Part shown: in pieces, positions 23,761 through 34,845 of the stretch
Layout: each line of letters begins with the position of its first letter
Position numbering within the stretch: the first letter of the stretch is position 1
From: Tolypeutes matacus
Lineage: Eukaryota > Chordata > Mammalia > Cingulata > Chlamyphoridae
Reading direction: 5' to 3'
Length of the DNA stretch: 64,000 nucleotides
Assembly (NCBI GenBank): GCA_026826555.1
Contig: JAKSZT010054569.1
Span: 4,546,066-4,610,065, forward strand
Made by a program: the position numbers and the translations under genes
Notes under the pieces: generated by a model
Told to the model about the DNA's origin: nothing
Databases searched by the model: none
Seen by the model: only the letters and a program-made list of their open reading frames with translations

Positions 23761-25243
23761 ATTTACATGTATCCATTACATTTAATTGAGAAATATATAT
23801 ATGTATTCAAACAAAAAACAACAACAACAAAAACATGAGTCATGGGTCCTCTACAGTTCAGTAAACCTGCAGGGCATCCTCCATTCGATTTCAAAGTCTG
23901 AGAGTCATTCTTAAGATGATGGTTTCTTCTCCTTGGGGCCACATGGGAACCCACCATTTCCACAGGCTTGCCCAACAGCCATTTTTTTGGTTCCGCCCTC
24001 ATCAAGCATCTGGGTGTCGACCAAGCTCCAGACCTCACCCTCCAAGAGTGTTGGGGTGATTGCCACACCTTACCCAATCTTTGGGTTAGAGTCTTAGGCC
24101 CCCTAGTACAGTGAGGTGAAGATAACATTCCCCCTAACCTTTGGCATACAGGTTCAACCCTCTCAGAGCAATGGGTTGACCACCTGGCCTTCTCTAATCC
24201 ATGGGGGACAGGTACACTCCTCTCAGACCTATGGGGTGTTGACCTTAACCGCCCTAATCTTTGAGGAATGTGCTCCACCCTTTCTGCAACCTGGGGTGGC
24301 AAAACACTCCCAGAACATTGGGTGGGGACATCCACCCTCTTCAACTGCTGGGGAAAACTCACCCTCTCTGCGCCATGGGGCATCAAAACTTTCTCAGAAC
24401 ATTAGGTAGGAACATCCACCCTCTTCAACTGCAGGGGCAAATTCACCCTCTCTGTACACATGGGTGGGGCTCCTCTCCTGGCCCAAGGAGATGTCTTAAT
24501 CCCAGATCTCTGCTTCCATGATTTTCTTCTTAAAGCTGATTCTCCTTCAATCTCTCCTTTCCATGTCCTCTTTTGTCTAAGCTGACAGTGGTTTTGTTCA
24601 TACACCTCTCTCAAAACTTTGTTGGTTTAGCATGCAGGAAGCAGGGGTCCAAGCCATCAGACAGTAAGACTTTCCACAAGTCTTTCCGAGATAACTGCAT
24701 CTTTCATTCTGATTTACAAGTTCCAAGTTTAGTAAAGTCTTCAAACAGGGCATTTTCATCTGGGAATTTGATTTCCAGAAACTTGGAAGTTCCAGAATTA
24801 GTTTCTGTTTTCTTTGTGCCCAAAAGTTCAGTCCTTAGTGTATTTCTCTCATCTAGTATTTTGCTATAAGCTGCAAGGAGAAGCCAAGCCACATTCTCCA
24901 AGTTTACCTTGGAAAGTTCTTCAGCTAAATGCTCCAGTTCGCCATTTTCAAATTCTGTCTTCCATTTAATACCAGGAGTTAATCTTGCCAAGATCTTTGC
25001 AACTTTAAAACATGGATCACCTGTCCTCCAGTTTCCAATAATAGTTTCATCATTTACTTCCAAGGCATCATAGAAAGTTTCTTTAGCATCCATATTACTG
25101 TCAACAGTCTCTTCAAAGTGATCTAGGCCTTTTCCATCAAGCATTTCACAATTCCTCCAAAAAATACTCCTTACCCATTTATAAAATCGTTCCAACATTT
25201 TGGTATTTACAAAAGCACTTCCCCACTCCTCAGTACCAAATTC
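23761..25243 (-). mobile_element. Internal region of a MaLR/ERVL-type element
   Basis: Minus strand, directly after the LTR at 25244-25752. It opens with a primer-binding-site-like TTTGGTACTGAGGAGTGGGG, then ATACCAAAATGTTGGAACG, the way MaLR internal regions begin. A 164-codon ORF (25198-24704) has no resemblance I can name; it might be a gag remnant. Positions 24000-24480 are a tandem repeat. The 3' part near 23880 (GACTTTGAAATCGAATGG, GCCCTGCAGG) resembles MaLR internal 3' ends. No second LTR is present, so the copy is truncated and defective. Confidence 0.72.
24150..24480. repeat. Minisatellite, about 28 bp unit, 84 bp higher-order
   Basis: CAGAACATT at 24311 recurs at 24395, and TCCACCCTCTTCAACTGC at 24331 recurs at 24415, both 84 bp apart. 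Shorter related units (CCTCTCAGA, CAATGGGTTGA, CCTATGGGGTG) repeat about every 28-57 bp to the left. As 84 is a multiple of 3, a minus-strand frame stays open across it. Confidence 0.7.
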
Positions 25244-25752
25244 TGTATTAGTCAGCCAAAGGGGTGCTAATGTAAAATACCAAAAATGGGTTGGTCTTTA
25301 TAAAGGGTATTTATTTGGGGTAGAAGTCCACAGATACCAGGCCATAAAGCGTTAAGTTTCTTCTCTCACCACAGTCCATTGCCACGTGTTAGAGCAAGAC
25401 AGCTGCTGGCATTTGCCAGGGTTCAGGCTTCTGGGGTTCCTCTCTTCCCGGGGCTGCGTTTCTCTCCGGGCTTAGCTCCTGTTTCCTCCACAAGGTCAGC
25501 TGTAGACGATCAGGTGAACAGCTTGCTTCTCTTCTCCTGGGGCTTCTTTCCAACATCAAAATTGCTTCTCAAAAGACTGCTTCAACTCTGTTCTTTGCCT
25601 TGCCTTTTATATTCGATTCCCCACCCACCAAGGGGTGGGGTTCAACACCCTAATCATAACCTAATCATGCCCAGATTAACAGATCAGTTTACAAGCATGA
25701 TCCACTTATATTTTTGGAATTCATAATTATATCAAATTGGCCAACGGTTACA
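25244..25752 (-). mobile_element. 5' LTR of MaLR/ERVL-type element
   Basis: Same family as the LTRs at 2778, 5826, 31005 and 40028, in minus orientation: starts TGTAACCGTTGGCC and ends GCTGACTAATACA. The sequences outside the two ends do not match as a TSD, as expected when internal sequence follows one side. Confidence 0.85.
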
Positions 25753-25754
25753 GG

Positions 25755-26262
25755 TAGGTTGGGGGAAAATACACCAAATGTAAGATATGGACTATAGTTA
25801 ATAGTAAGATTTCCACAATATTATTTCATAATTTGTAACAAATATCTTACAACAATGCAAGGTGTTGGTGTTGGGGTGATGTGTGGGACCCCTGTATGAT
25901 GTTATGCATGTTTGCTTTGTAAGTTCACAACTTTTACTATACACTTATTGTTTAAATATGTTCATGTATAAATTATATTTTTAAAATGATAATAATAGGG
26001 TGGGTTGGGGGAAAATACTTTGGTTAGTAGGAATATTTTGAGGATGCTCTTTAAACATTAGTTAAAAATGTTTCACAACAATGCAAGGTGTTGGTGGTAG
26101 AGTGAGGTATGAGAGCCCTGTATGTTGTTATGTGTTTGTTTTGTATACAATAGTTTGTTCACAACTATTACTATTAATATACACTTATTGTTTATACATG
26201 TTTATGTATGAATGATATACTTCAATAAATTTTTTAAAGATGAAAAGAAAAAAAAAAAAATC
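25755..26262 (+). mobile_element. Two tandem L1-type 3' tails
   Basis: The block ACAACAATGCAAGGTGTTGG, GATGTGTGGG, CCTGTATGATGTTATGCATG occurs twice (about 25760-25990 and 26010-26255), the second ending in TTCAATAAATTTTTTAAAG and an A-run. The same tail is found alone at 10745-10985. Confidence 0.6.
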
Positions 26263-26731
26263 TCTGTGCTCCGCTCTCCATCCCACCCCTCAGGACCTGG
26301 AACAGTATCGAGACTTTGTTGTTGTTGTTGTTTGGTTGGTTCTCTTTGTTTGACAAGGCTGTTTTAGGGGCCTGACAGGTACTCACTATATATTCATGCA
26401 GTGATTCCTTTCACGTAGAGTCGCCAGTTTTAGCAAATAAAAATACAAGACAATCAGTTAAATCTGAATTTCAGTAACTAAAACATTTTGGTATAAACAT
26501 GTCCCAAATATTGGGACACGGGACATAAGCTGAAAAATAATTCCTTGTTTATCTGAAATTCAAATTTAACCGGCTGTCCTGTGTTTTATTTGGCAACTGT
26601 ACTCTCAGGACCCTCTGTTGGGCTCGCTTCTCCATACCTACTCCTCCTTCATCTGGTACCAGCACCTCGCTTCTCCTCGGGAGAACCAGGGCTTCCCCAT
26701 TCATAGGCTGCAGGGTTTGACTGGGACTCAC

Positions 26732-26850
26732 CTCTGCCCTTCCTGCACCATCACCTTGAAGAGGGAGACTGTGGACCAAGCCTGGACAGAGTCACCCAAC
26801 AACAGTGACTGGTTCAAGGATGGGCTCATGGGACCCAAACCCAGGTAATG
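26732..26850 (-). pseudogene. GCKR: Probable GCKR exon 18 remnant
   Basis: Minus strand reads GDSVQAWSTVSLFKVMVQEG, loosely aligning with human SDDIRAAPISCHVQVAHEKE, and ends at a clean donor AGAG|GTGAGTC. Its position between exons 17 and 19 fits. Similarity is weak, so the call is tentative. Confidence 0.5.
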
Positions 26851-27356
26851 AGAGCCCTTCCCCAGGCATCTGCCCAAATCACAGAAACAGATAAACTCTC
26901 TTTCCACTCCGGTTGGTAGGACTTCAGGCTGCCACTGCTGGTGGCCAATTGCCATCTAATGGAGAACAGAATGCTCTTGAATGATAGCAACACAGGAAAG
27001 TGGAGGTAAAAGCCTGAAGTTTCCAGAGCACATGGGTTGAGAGTCTGGATCCAGCTGCCCTAGAACTTTTCATCTACAGGAGCCAATCATTTGCCTTGTT
27101 TGGCTTAAACCGGTATGAACTGGGTTTTAGCATATACTTGTAACAGTAAGAATCCTGCCTAGGACACACAACGTACACCTAATTTACCTACCTAATTCAT
27201 CAACACACACCCATGTGTGGATGCACTCTCAGAGAAGAGTGTGAACCTGATAGAAGAGGGAGAGGCACGGGAGAAAGGACAGCCCATGCCCCTCCATACC
27301 TCTGCAAAATGCCTCCCTCCGCAGCCTTGGCACTGAGGCCCCCCTCCCATCCCTGT

Positions 27357-27497
27357 CTGCAGCATGGCCAGTGCCTGCCAGAAGAGCTTGGAGAACGAAT
27401 GCAGGAGGCCCAGCGTGTGGTTCTTCCTCAGAAGCATGTGGACCCCTGAACTCCCTGCATTCAGCACCCACGTGGTGCTTAGCTCATGCTGGAACTT
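27357..27497 (-). pseudogene. GCKR: GCKR exon 17, open frame, donor lost
   Basis: 47 open codons: KFQHELSTTWVLNAGSSGVH, then MLLRKNHTLGLL and SKLFWQALAMLQ. It aligns closely with human KFQRELSTKWVLNTVSTGAH onward. Three codons (ILQ in human) are missing in frame. The acceptor has a pyrimidine tract (TGTCTGCCCTGTTGAG). After CTGCAG the next bases are AC where a donor GT is expected. Confidence 0.88.
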
Positions 27498-28289
27498 CTC
27501 AACAGGGCAGACACAAGGAGGTACTGGAAATTAAAGGATGGGAAAACAGCAGGGTGAACATGGCCCTACCTTTAGGCAGAAATCCAGGAGCCAAAAATCG
27601 GTAATGGTGAGGAGGAGGCAAAATGCAGGGATAGAATTTGTTTGACCAGCACAAGGTCAAACAGTAGGTGTAACCAGGACTGTCCTGGGCAAACCTGGCA
27701 GCTGCACACCTTTTTTTTTTTTTCAATCCCTAGTAGACAGGTGCCTTCTCTGAGTCCTTTCACAGCACGATTTTGCTCTTGCCAGAACTTACCTTTGCTC
27801 CCTGGGTACCAGAAGGGGTAGAAGTGGAAGTCCTGGGGTTTATTCCACTAAACCACAGGCTCCCTGAGGGCAGAAACTGTGTCGGATTCTGCCCCAGAGC
27901 CCCAATCCTTTTGGCAATGGCTGATATGTGGTTGCTGATCAATACATTTTGCTTGAAAAATGACCGAATTCAGTTTAGTCTTGCCACAATCTTATGAAAT
28001 CAGGTTTCTCTTCCCATTTCTTCCAATGAGGAAACTTGAGGTCAGAAGGAAATTAAGTTGGCTAAGTGCATATGATGGTGAGGCACAGAATCAGGACTTA
28101 AGTCCAGGTCTTCTAAGGCTAGGATGAGGGCACAGTCCTCTCCGGGAAGCATGAGGGAATGTGTGTGCAAGCACCTGCTACTGTGACTATGGCAGCTCCC
28201 CCCGTCCTTGCCCCCGGTATCTTGCCCACTTTGTGGCACCTTTAACATCTTTCACTGCACTTTGAGGGCAAAAACAGTCCAATAAAGAT

Positions 28290-30315
28290 GTTGAGGTAAC
28301 TAATTATTTTTATTATTTTTTTTTTTACAATCAATGGCTTTTAATATAATCACACTGTTGTGTATTCATCACCACAAGAAATTTCAGGACAATTTCATGA
28401 CTCCAAAAAGAAAAACTCCACACCCCTTAGCAGTCACCTCTCAATCCCTCTATCCTTCCCCAGCCCTACATAACCGCTAATCTAATTCCATCTTTATAAT
28501 TGATTTATATTTACATTATATATATATTTATATTATATAAATGGAATCATACAATATTTTGTACTTTGTCTGATTTCTTTCACTTAGCATAATTTTTTTG
28601 CCCGATATTAACATCCTGTAACATACATACATCTGTTCAGTTTCAAAGAAAAACAGTTTTATTATATGGAATATTACCAATATTCATATTTCACATGAGG
28701 TTTTACTATGCTATACAGTCCCATGTTACATTTTTTAGCTTTTCTTTTAGTCATATACATGACCTTAGACCTTCCCTTTCAACCGCTGTCGCACTCAAAT
28801 AATAGCATTGCTAGTTACAAACATTATGTTGTGCTTTCACCTTTTCTATTCATTTCCAAAGACTAACACACAACCTTTTTACCAATTCTGCACAGGTTAA
28901 CCCTCAGCTTACCATTATCTAACCTCATTCTAATTTTCTGGTGACACATATTCTAGTTACTGACTCCATGAGTTTACACAATATATTTAATTCATAATAG
29001 CACAACCATACAGTATTTGTCCTTTTGTGTCTGGCTTGCTTCACTCAACATAATGCCCTCCAGGTTCATCCATGTTGTCATATGTTTTCTTACAGCTGCA
29101 TAATATTCGACCGTGTGAATACACCACAGTTTGTTTATTCATTCATTGGTTGATGGACACCGGGGTTGTTTCCATCTTTTGACAATCATGAATAATGCTG
29201 CTATGAACATCCATGTGCAGATGTCTGTTCATGTCACTGCTCTTCATTCTCCTGAGTATATACCTGGTAGTGGTATTGCCAGGTCATGTGATAAATCTAT
29301 ATTCTATTTCTTTAGGAGCTGCCAAACAGTCCTCCACAGTGGCTGTACCATTCTGCATTCCCACCAACAGTGAAGAAGTGTTCCTATCGCTCCACATCTG
29401 CTCCAACCCTAGTAGTTTTGTCTTTTTAATAGTGGCCATTCTGATAGGTGTGAAATGATATCTCATTGTAGTTTTGATTTGCATTTCCCTAATTACTAGT
29501 GATGTTGAACATTTCTTCATGTGTTTTTTTGCCATTTGTATTTTTTCTTTGGACAAATGTCTATTCAAGTCTTTTTGCCCATTTTTAAATTAGGTTGGGG
29601 AAGCGGCTGTGGCTCAATCAGTGGGGCTCCCGTTTGCCATATGGGAGGCCCCGGGTTCGGTTCCCGGGGCCTCCTGGTGAGGGCGGGCCCGCCGGTACGG
29701 CGTGGTTGGCTGACCCGGTGAGCACAAGCAGCAAGGGGGGGATAAATGAATAAATAAATAAAATCTTTAAAAAAAAAATAAATAAATAAATTAGGTTGTT
29801 TGTCTTTTCATTGTTGAGTTGTAGCATCTCGACATATCATGGATATTAAACCCTTACTGGTTATGTGATTTACAAATATTTTCTCTCATTTGAGTTGGCT
29901 GCCTTTTCATCCTTTTGACAAAGTACTTTGAGGTGAAAAAGTGTTTAATTTTGAGAAGGTCCCATTTATCTATTTTTTCTTTTGTTGCACGTGCATTGGG
30001 TGTAAGGTCCAAGAAACCATCACCTACTACAAGGTCTTGAAGATGTTTCCCTACATTTTCTTCCAGTAGTTTTAGGGTCCTGGCTTTTATATTTAGATCT
30101 TTGATCCATTTCGAGTTGATTCTTGTATAGGGGGTGAGATAGGGGTCCTCTTCCATTCTTTTGGTTATGGATATCCAGTTCTCCCAATACCATTTGTTAA
30201 AGAGACTGTTTTGTGCCATTAACATGGACTTGGTAGGTTTGTCAAAAACAAGTTGGCAGTAGAGGTGAGGGTTTATTTTTGTACTCTCAATTCTATTCCA
30301 CTGATCAATGTAACT
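28290..30315 (-). mobile_element. L1 3' UTR and ORF2, minus strand
   Basis: Minus-strand ORF2 protein at 29854-30225 ([40 protein letters not shown]), continuing at 29284-29570, then the 3' UTR to about 28290. Split by a SINE at 29598-29787. Confidence 0.88.
29598..29787 (+). mobile_element. DAS-type SINE, 11-bp TSD
   Basis: GAAGCGGCTGTGGCTCAATC head and GGGTTCGGTTCCCGG box B, (AAATA)n tail. AAATTAGGTTG flanks it at 29587-29597 and 29788-29798. Confidence 0.95.
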
Positions 30316-30318
30316 ATC

Positions 30319-30500
30319 TTTTTTTTTTTAAAGATTTTATTTATTTGTTCATTTATCCCCCCCTTGCTGCTTGTGCTCGCTGGGTCAGCTAACCACGCCG
30401 TGCGGGCGGGCTTGCCTTCACCAAGAGGCCCCGGGAACCGAACCCGGGGCCTCCCATATGGTAAACGGGAGCCCTACTGATTGAGCCACAGCCGCTTCCC
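30319..30500 (-). mobile_element. DAS-type SINE, minus strand, no TSD seen
   Basis: Antisense of the 11188 subtype, poly(T) at 30319. Neither flank repeats, so its target was altered or it joined another element at one edge: L1 to the left, a MaLR-like LTR to the right. Confidence 0.9.
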
Positions 30501-30504
30501 TGGA

Positions 30505-30792
30505 GTCCTTTTTAAGCAGAAGAAATTCAGACATAGTCGGAGAAAGCCATGGGAGGAGCCGGAATCCAGAAGTCAAAGGAAGAAAAAAGAGGAGGACCTC
30601 ATCATGCGATGCGAGGCCAAGATACAATCCAAGGAACCACAAGGCTCGCTGGCAGCCAGCACTAGAATGTTACAGTCTTTGGGGAACAAGTGTCTCCTTG
30701 CAGATGTCTCAATATCAGACTTCTTCTAGCCTCAAAACCATGAGCCAATAAATTCCCAATGTCTAAGCCAACCTGTTATATAGTATTTGCTG
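30505..30792 (+). mobile_element. MaLR-type LTR 3' part
   Basis: Ends CAATAAATTCCCAATGTCTA, TATAGTATTTGCTGTAGCAG, CCTGATTAAGACA, matching the plan of MST/MLT1-type LTR 3' ends with an AATAAA. The 5' part is replaced by the SINE. Confidence 0.6.
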
Positions 30793-32280
30793 TAGCAGCC
30801 TGATTAAGACAACATGGAAAATCCTTGCAAAGAAGAGTAATTAAGTGGGCCCTAACCCTATCAGATATTTAAACATACCAAAAAGCCTCTATAATTAAAC
30901 AGTATGGTACCAGCACATCAATAGACAGACCAGTGGAACAGAATGGAAAATCCAGAAATAGACCAGTGTACAAGGAAATAGAGTATGTGTTATAGGTAGC
31001 ATATTGTAGCAGTTTGGCATTTTGACAAAGTTATGAATTCCAAAAATAGATACTGGATTATGCTTATAGACTGGTCTGTTCATCTGGGCATGATTAAGTT
31101 ATGATTAGGGTGTTGACTGGGCCATGTCAGTAGGGCATTGAGCCCCGCCCCTTGGTGGGTGGGGAATCAAAGATAAAAGACATGGCAAAGGACAGAGTTG
31201 TGACAGTTCTGACGTTGGAGTCTTGAGCTGGAGTCCCGGGAAGTAAGAGAGCTTGGTCATGAGGAAGGAGAGAAGGCCCCGGGAAAAGAGATGAGCTGTT
31301 CGCCTGAGAGTCTATAGCTGGCCTTGCGGAGAGAGGCTAAGCCTAGAGAGCCTCATAGTCTACAGCTGACCTTGTGGAGGAAACAGAGGAGCTGAGCCCA
31401 GAGAGAAACGCAGCCCCGGGAAGAGAGGAACCCAAGAAGCCTGAACCCTGGCAAAACTTGGCAGACTTTGGTGAGGGAAGAAACTTATGTTTTATGGCCC
31501 AGTAACTGTAAGCTTCTACCCCCAAATAAATACCCTTTATAAAAACTAACCAATTTCTGGTATTTTGCATCAGCACCCCTTTGGCTGACTAATACACATA
31601 TCAAATCACTCAGGCAATGATGGGCTTGGAAAAAACTATACTGGGACAACTGATTAGATACTAGAAAAATATAAAATTGGATCCATACCTCACCCCATAC
31701 ACAAAAATAAACTCCTAATGAATTGAAGACAGTTTGGCTCCACAGTTCCATGCTTCCTCAGAAAGCTAAGTATAAAAATTACCATATGACCTGGCAATCC
31801 CACTATTAGGTATACACCCCAAAGAATTGAAAGCAGGGACTCAAACAGATATTTCACACCGATGTTCATAGCGGCATTATTCACAATTGCCAAAAAATGG
31901 AAGCAACTCAAATGTCAACCGATGAATGGATAGACAAAATGTGGCATATACATACAATGGAATAGTATTCAGCTGTAAAAACAAACATAGTCCTGATACT
32001 TGCAACAACATGGATGAACCCTGAAGACAGTGTGTTGGGTGAAATAAGCCAGACACAAAAGGAAAAATATCAAGTGATCTCACTGATATGAAATAATTAG
32101 AATAAGCAAATTCATAGAATCAGAATCTAGAATATGGATTACCAGGGGACGGGGTGGGGTTTGGGAATACGGAGTTAAGGCTTAACATGTACAGAGTTCC
32201 TCTTTGGAATGATGGGAATGTTTGGATATATACTAGATGGTTTCATTCACGAAGTTCTGGAACAGGTTAAATTAATGTGT
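30793..32280 (+). mobile_element. Old L1 ORF2 fragment and 3' end, split by an LTR
   Basis: L1 text such as CCTCTATAATTAAACAGTAT before the LTR and CCATACCTCACCCCATACAC after it, then the ORF2 C-terminal region and 3' UTR to 32280. Frames are broken throughout. Confidence 0.75.
31005..31596 (+). mobile_element. Solo LTR, ERVL/MaLR-like, TSD CATAT
   Basis: TGTAGCAGTTTGGC to GCTGACTAATACA, with perfect CATAT duplications at 31000-31004 and 31597-31601. It is inserted in an L1. Confidence 0.9.
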
Positions 32281-32284
32281 GGTG

Positions 32285-32377
32285 GGGTTGGATGTAGCTC
32301 AACTGGTTGGGCGTCCGTCTCCCATATGGAGGGACCCGGGTTCGATCCCCGGGACCTCCCGGTAAAAAAAAAAAAAA
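32285..32377 (+). mobile_element. Short DAS-type SINE
   Basis: GGATGTAGCTCAACTGGTTG head, GGTTCGATCCCCGGGACC box B, then directly a poly(A). TSD GTGTGGTG at 32277-32284 and 32378-32385. Confidence 0.9.
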
Positions 32378-32544
32378 GGTGTGGTGAAAAAAATCAGAAG
32401 GTTGTTGACTGGCTTGTGTATATGTGTGTGTGGCGGAGAGGGAGGCTGATTGGAAAGGGGCTTGAGGGAATCTTCTAGGATGACAGAAATATACTTTATC
32501 TTCTTTTGGGTGGTTATATGCAATTGTCAAAACGCATTGAATTG

Positions 32545-32755
32545 TGGTGCAGGTGGCAGGACACGTCTCTCCTATATCAGAGGTCTCCAGGATCGAATCC
32601 TGGTAAAGACTGGAGGACGAGGATGAGAAGAGATGGCAGGAAACAGACACAGAGAATTGCCCAGCGAATGGACACAAAACAGCAAATGGGGAAGAGGGGG
32701 ATTAAAGTGGATAAAGAAAATAAATCTTTTTTAAAAAATTAAAAAAAAAAAAAAA
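32545..32755 (+). mobile_element. Second-subtype SINE, 16-bp TSD
   Basis: CAGGTGGCAGGACACG, GGATCGAATCCTGG box B, GCCCAGCGAATGGACAC body and an A-rich tail. AAAACGCATTGAATTG (32529-32544) and AAAACACATTGAATTG (32756-32771) flank it. Confidence 0.9.
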
Positions 32756-32949
32756 AAAACACATTGAATTGAACACTTAAGATCTGGGCATTTTATTGAT
32801 GTAAATTACAGCTCAATTAAAGAAAAATAAAATAAAAAACTCGCTCAGCTGGCTTTGTAGAGATCAGATCATTCTTCAAGCTTTCTAACGTCCAGCCTTG
32901 GGTTATTTGATTTCTGGAACCCCTTGTCCTCTGAGCCCCTCATGCATCC

Positions 32950-33105
32950 CTGGGTGAAGTCCCCTTCATATTCAAAGAAAAGCAGCAGCCCCAGGGCCCC
33001 CTCCCCACGGCCAGACCCTCCCGGCAAGGAGTGTCCTGTGTACTGGAGACCTAGGTCGTCTTCTCTTTCACCCGCTCCGCCTGTGTCTGCTCCTCTGTGA
33101 GGTGT
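32950..33105 (-). pseudogene. GCKR: GCKR exon 16 remnant, in-frame TAG
   Basis: Acceptor CTCTCTCAG, then the frame LTEEQTQAERVKEKTT runs into TAG at 33051-33053. Human reads LTEVQTIVEQVKEKTN here. The downstream block LLLFFEYEGDFTQ (human PLLFFEYEGNFIQ) is in another frame because roughly 28 nt are missing between. After CAG the intron starts GG, not GT. Confidence 0.88.
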
Positions 33106-33293
33106 CTGAGAGAGAGGAGGAGGGCATTGGAGTTGGAAGGCTGCCTGTTTAGCTTTTCCCCAGGAGTCCAATCAGGACACTTGCCCCTGTCTGTCCCTCT
33201 AAGCCGTTGCTCTAAGACCCAGGAAAATGGCAGCCCCTCTGTGCCACTACAGCCTGCATCCCCTCACCCCACCACTCCCAGCTTCCCTCTCAC

Positions 33294-33394
33294 CATCCAC
33301 GTTGAAAACGAAGACCGAAGACTGCAGTGTCAATTTCTGTGCAGGATGGCAGGATGGAAATCAGGAAGTTCTCCTGGGAGGAGAACTGGGGACC
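33294..33394 (-). pseudogene. GCKR: GCKR exon 15 remnant, 7-bp tandem duplication
   Basis: Acceptor TTCTGCCCCAG and donor GGATG|GTGAGAG both survive. The frame reads PQFSSQENFLISILPSCTEI, close to human PQFTFSQEDFLTSILPSLTE, with one codon missing. Then GTCTTCG is repeated in tandem, shifting the frame before the exon end. Length 101 nt fits about 97 minus 3 plus 7. Confidence 0.9.
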
Positions 33395-33776
33395 CTGGGG
33401 CAGAAGAAGATGGGAAAGTGCCTCCCATGAAAAAACTCCAGGGCCTAGACTTACCGATTGAAGAGAATCTTAGAAGACATCTAACACAGACTCTTGTTTA
33501 TTTTAAAAATGAGGTTCAAAGAGGTGAAGCGTCTTGCTCAAGAAGATGCAGCACATCCATGGAAGAGCCTTGGACTATGGCCAGGTTTGGGGGTGAGTCC
33601 AGAGACCTCCATACCCCACGTGCTGCCGCAAAGCTTCACGGCCTAAAACCCCTGTTCCCTTCTTTGGGTTATCTATCCCATTGTTCTCCCCTCCTCTCTC
33701 CACCTTCCCCTTTTCTCCCAGCCTCTGCCCACCAGTGATCTGCATAACTTCCCAAGTTCCATCCTCCTTCTCCAAT

Positions 33777-33852
33777 GTGGCTGATGAGCTAGGCTTCTGC
33801 TTCACCATATCACTGTGCTCATCAATAAGAGAGCCACTGACATCTCAGAAAT
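33777..33852 (-). pseudogene. GCKR: GCKR exon 14 remnant, in-frame TGA
   Basis: Reads DF-stop-DVSGSLIDEHSDMVKQK, matching human DFRDVRGFLIGDHSDMFNQK. The stop TGA at 33845-33847 sits where human has Arg, consistent with CGA to TGA. The 3' end (AAGCCTAGCTCATCAGCCAC) also seems to have lost one base and its donor GT. Confidence 0.9.
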
Positions 33853-34161
33853 CTGGGAAATTTAAGGGCAGGAAGTGATAATGGGCTTGGGAGGAGAGGA
33901 AGTTTCTAGGCTTGACCAGGGGTGGAGGTTGCGGGGTAGAGGCAAGGGAATAGGGCTGGGAGGAAAGATGGTAAGACATCCAGGAAAGTTAGGGGAGTGG
34001 CAAGTGGGGTGTGGAGGGAAGGAGTATTGTACATGGGAGGCCACAGCTACACACGGGAGTGGGAATTGAGGGATCAAGGACCAAGCTGGGGTTTGTAGGA
34101 AGGAGCACTGGACTGAAATGCCTATTTAGGTAGGGCAGTAGGGACTTTGAGTGAGGAACCG

Positions 34162-34668
34162 TGTTTCAGTTTGCTAAAAGCTGCTGGGAGCAATATACCA
34201 GAAATGGATTGGCTTTTACAATGGGAATTTATTAGGTTAAAAAAAAAAAGCTTACAATTCTGAGGTCGTGAAAGTGTCCAAATCAAGGCATGGTCAGAGC
34301 TGCTGCCTCACTGAGCTGCAGCTGGGGGCGATAAGGCACAAGGCAGGGCACCATGGCGGTGTCAGCTCGTCTCTCTCCTCTCCATCAGGCCCCTTTCAGC
34401 TTCTGGTTCCTGGGGCCTTCTCTCTTAGATTCCGTGTTCCTCTCTGTGTCTGCAGCTTTTTTCTGTGTCTGGGGCTTTTTACTCGTTCATTTATAAAGAA
34501 CTCCAGTGAAAGGATTAAGACCCACCCTGGGTCCTGTAATCTAACCAAAGACCCTTCACTGAAGTAATTTAATCCAAGGTACCACCTACAATAGATTTAC
34601 ATGCACAGGAATGAATTAGCTTTAAGAACAGGATTTTTTGGGGTCCACAAAATACTCAAACCAGCACA
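34162..34668 (-). mobile_element. MaLR-type LTR in a GCKR intron
   Basis: Minus-oriented LTR: plus strand starts TGTTTCAGTTTGCTAAAAGC and ends CTCAAACCAGCACA. Its overall plan resembles MST/THE1-type MaLR LTRs (CAATGGGAATTTATTAG, AAGACCCACCCTGGG). A TATA-like TTTATAAATGA lies on the minus strand near 34490. A related copy is at 38565-39055. Confidence 0.7.
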
Positions 34669-34769
34669 AAACCCTATGGGTTGGAAGTAGGGGAGTTTTT
34701 GGACAGTGGGCCAATTAGCTGGAATCAGGCATGGACTTTGGGCAGTGACCACTGGGCACAGATCCCAGT

Positions 34770-34845
34770 TTATGATCACTGGGCATTGGGCAGTACTGGT
34801 GTTCCACAGTGCGCTGTGAGAAGGAGGGCGAAGATGAGGGCTTAA
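34770..34845 (-). pseudogene. GCKR: Possible GCKR exon 11 remnant
   Basis: After an acceptor TCTCCTTCTCAG the text GCCCTCCTTCTCACAGCG and CTGTGGAACACCAG resembles the coding sequence expected for human LLLAAHKTVDQ. The match is short and gapped; the right position supports it but chance is not excluded. Confidence 0.35.

Noticed and set aside
33097..33738. 213-codon plus-strand open frame
   Set aside because: It runs antisense across the GCKR exon 15 and 16 remnants and is explained by them; composition is not protein-like.
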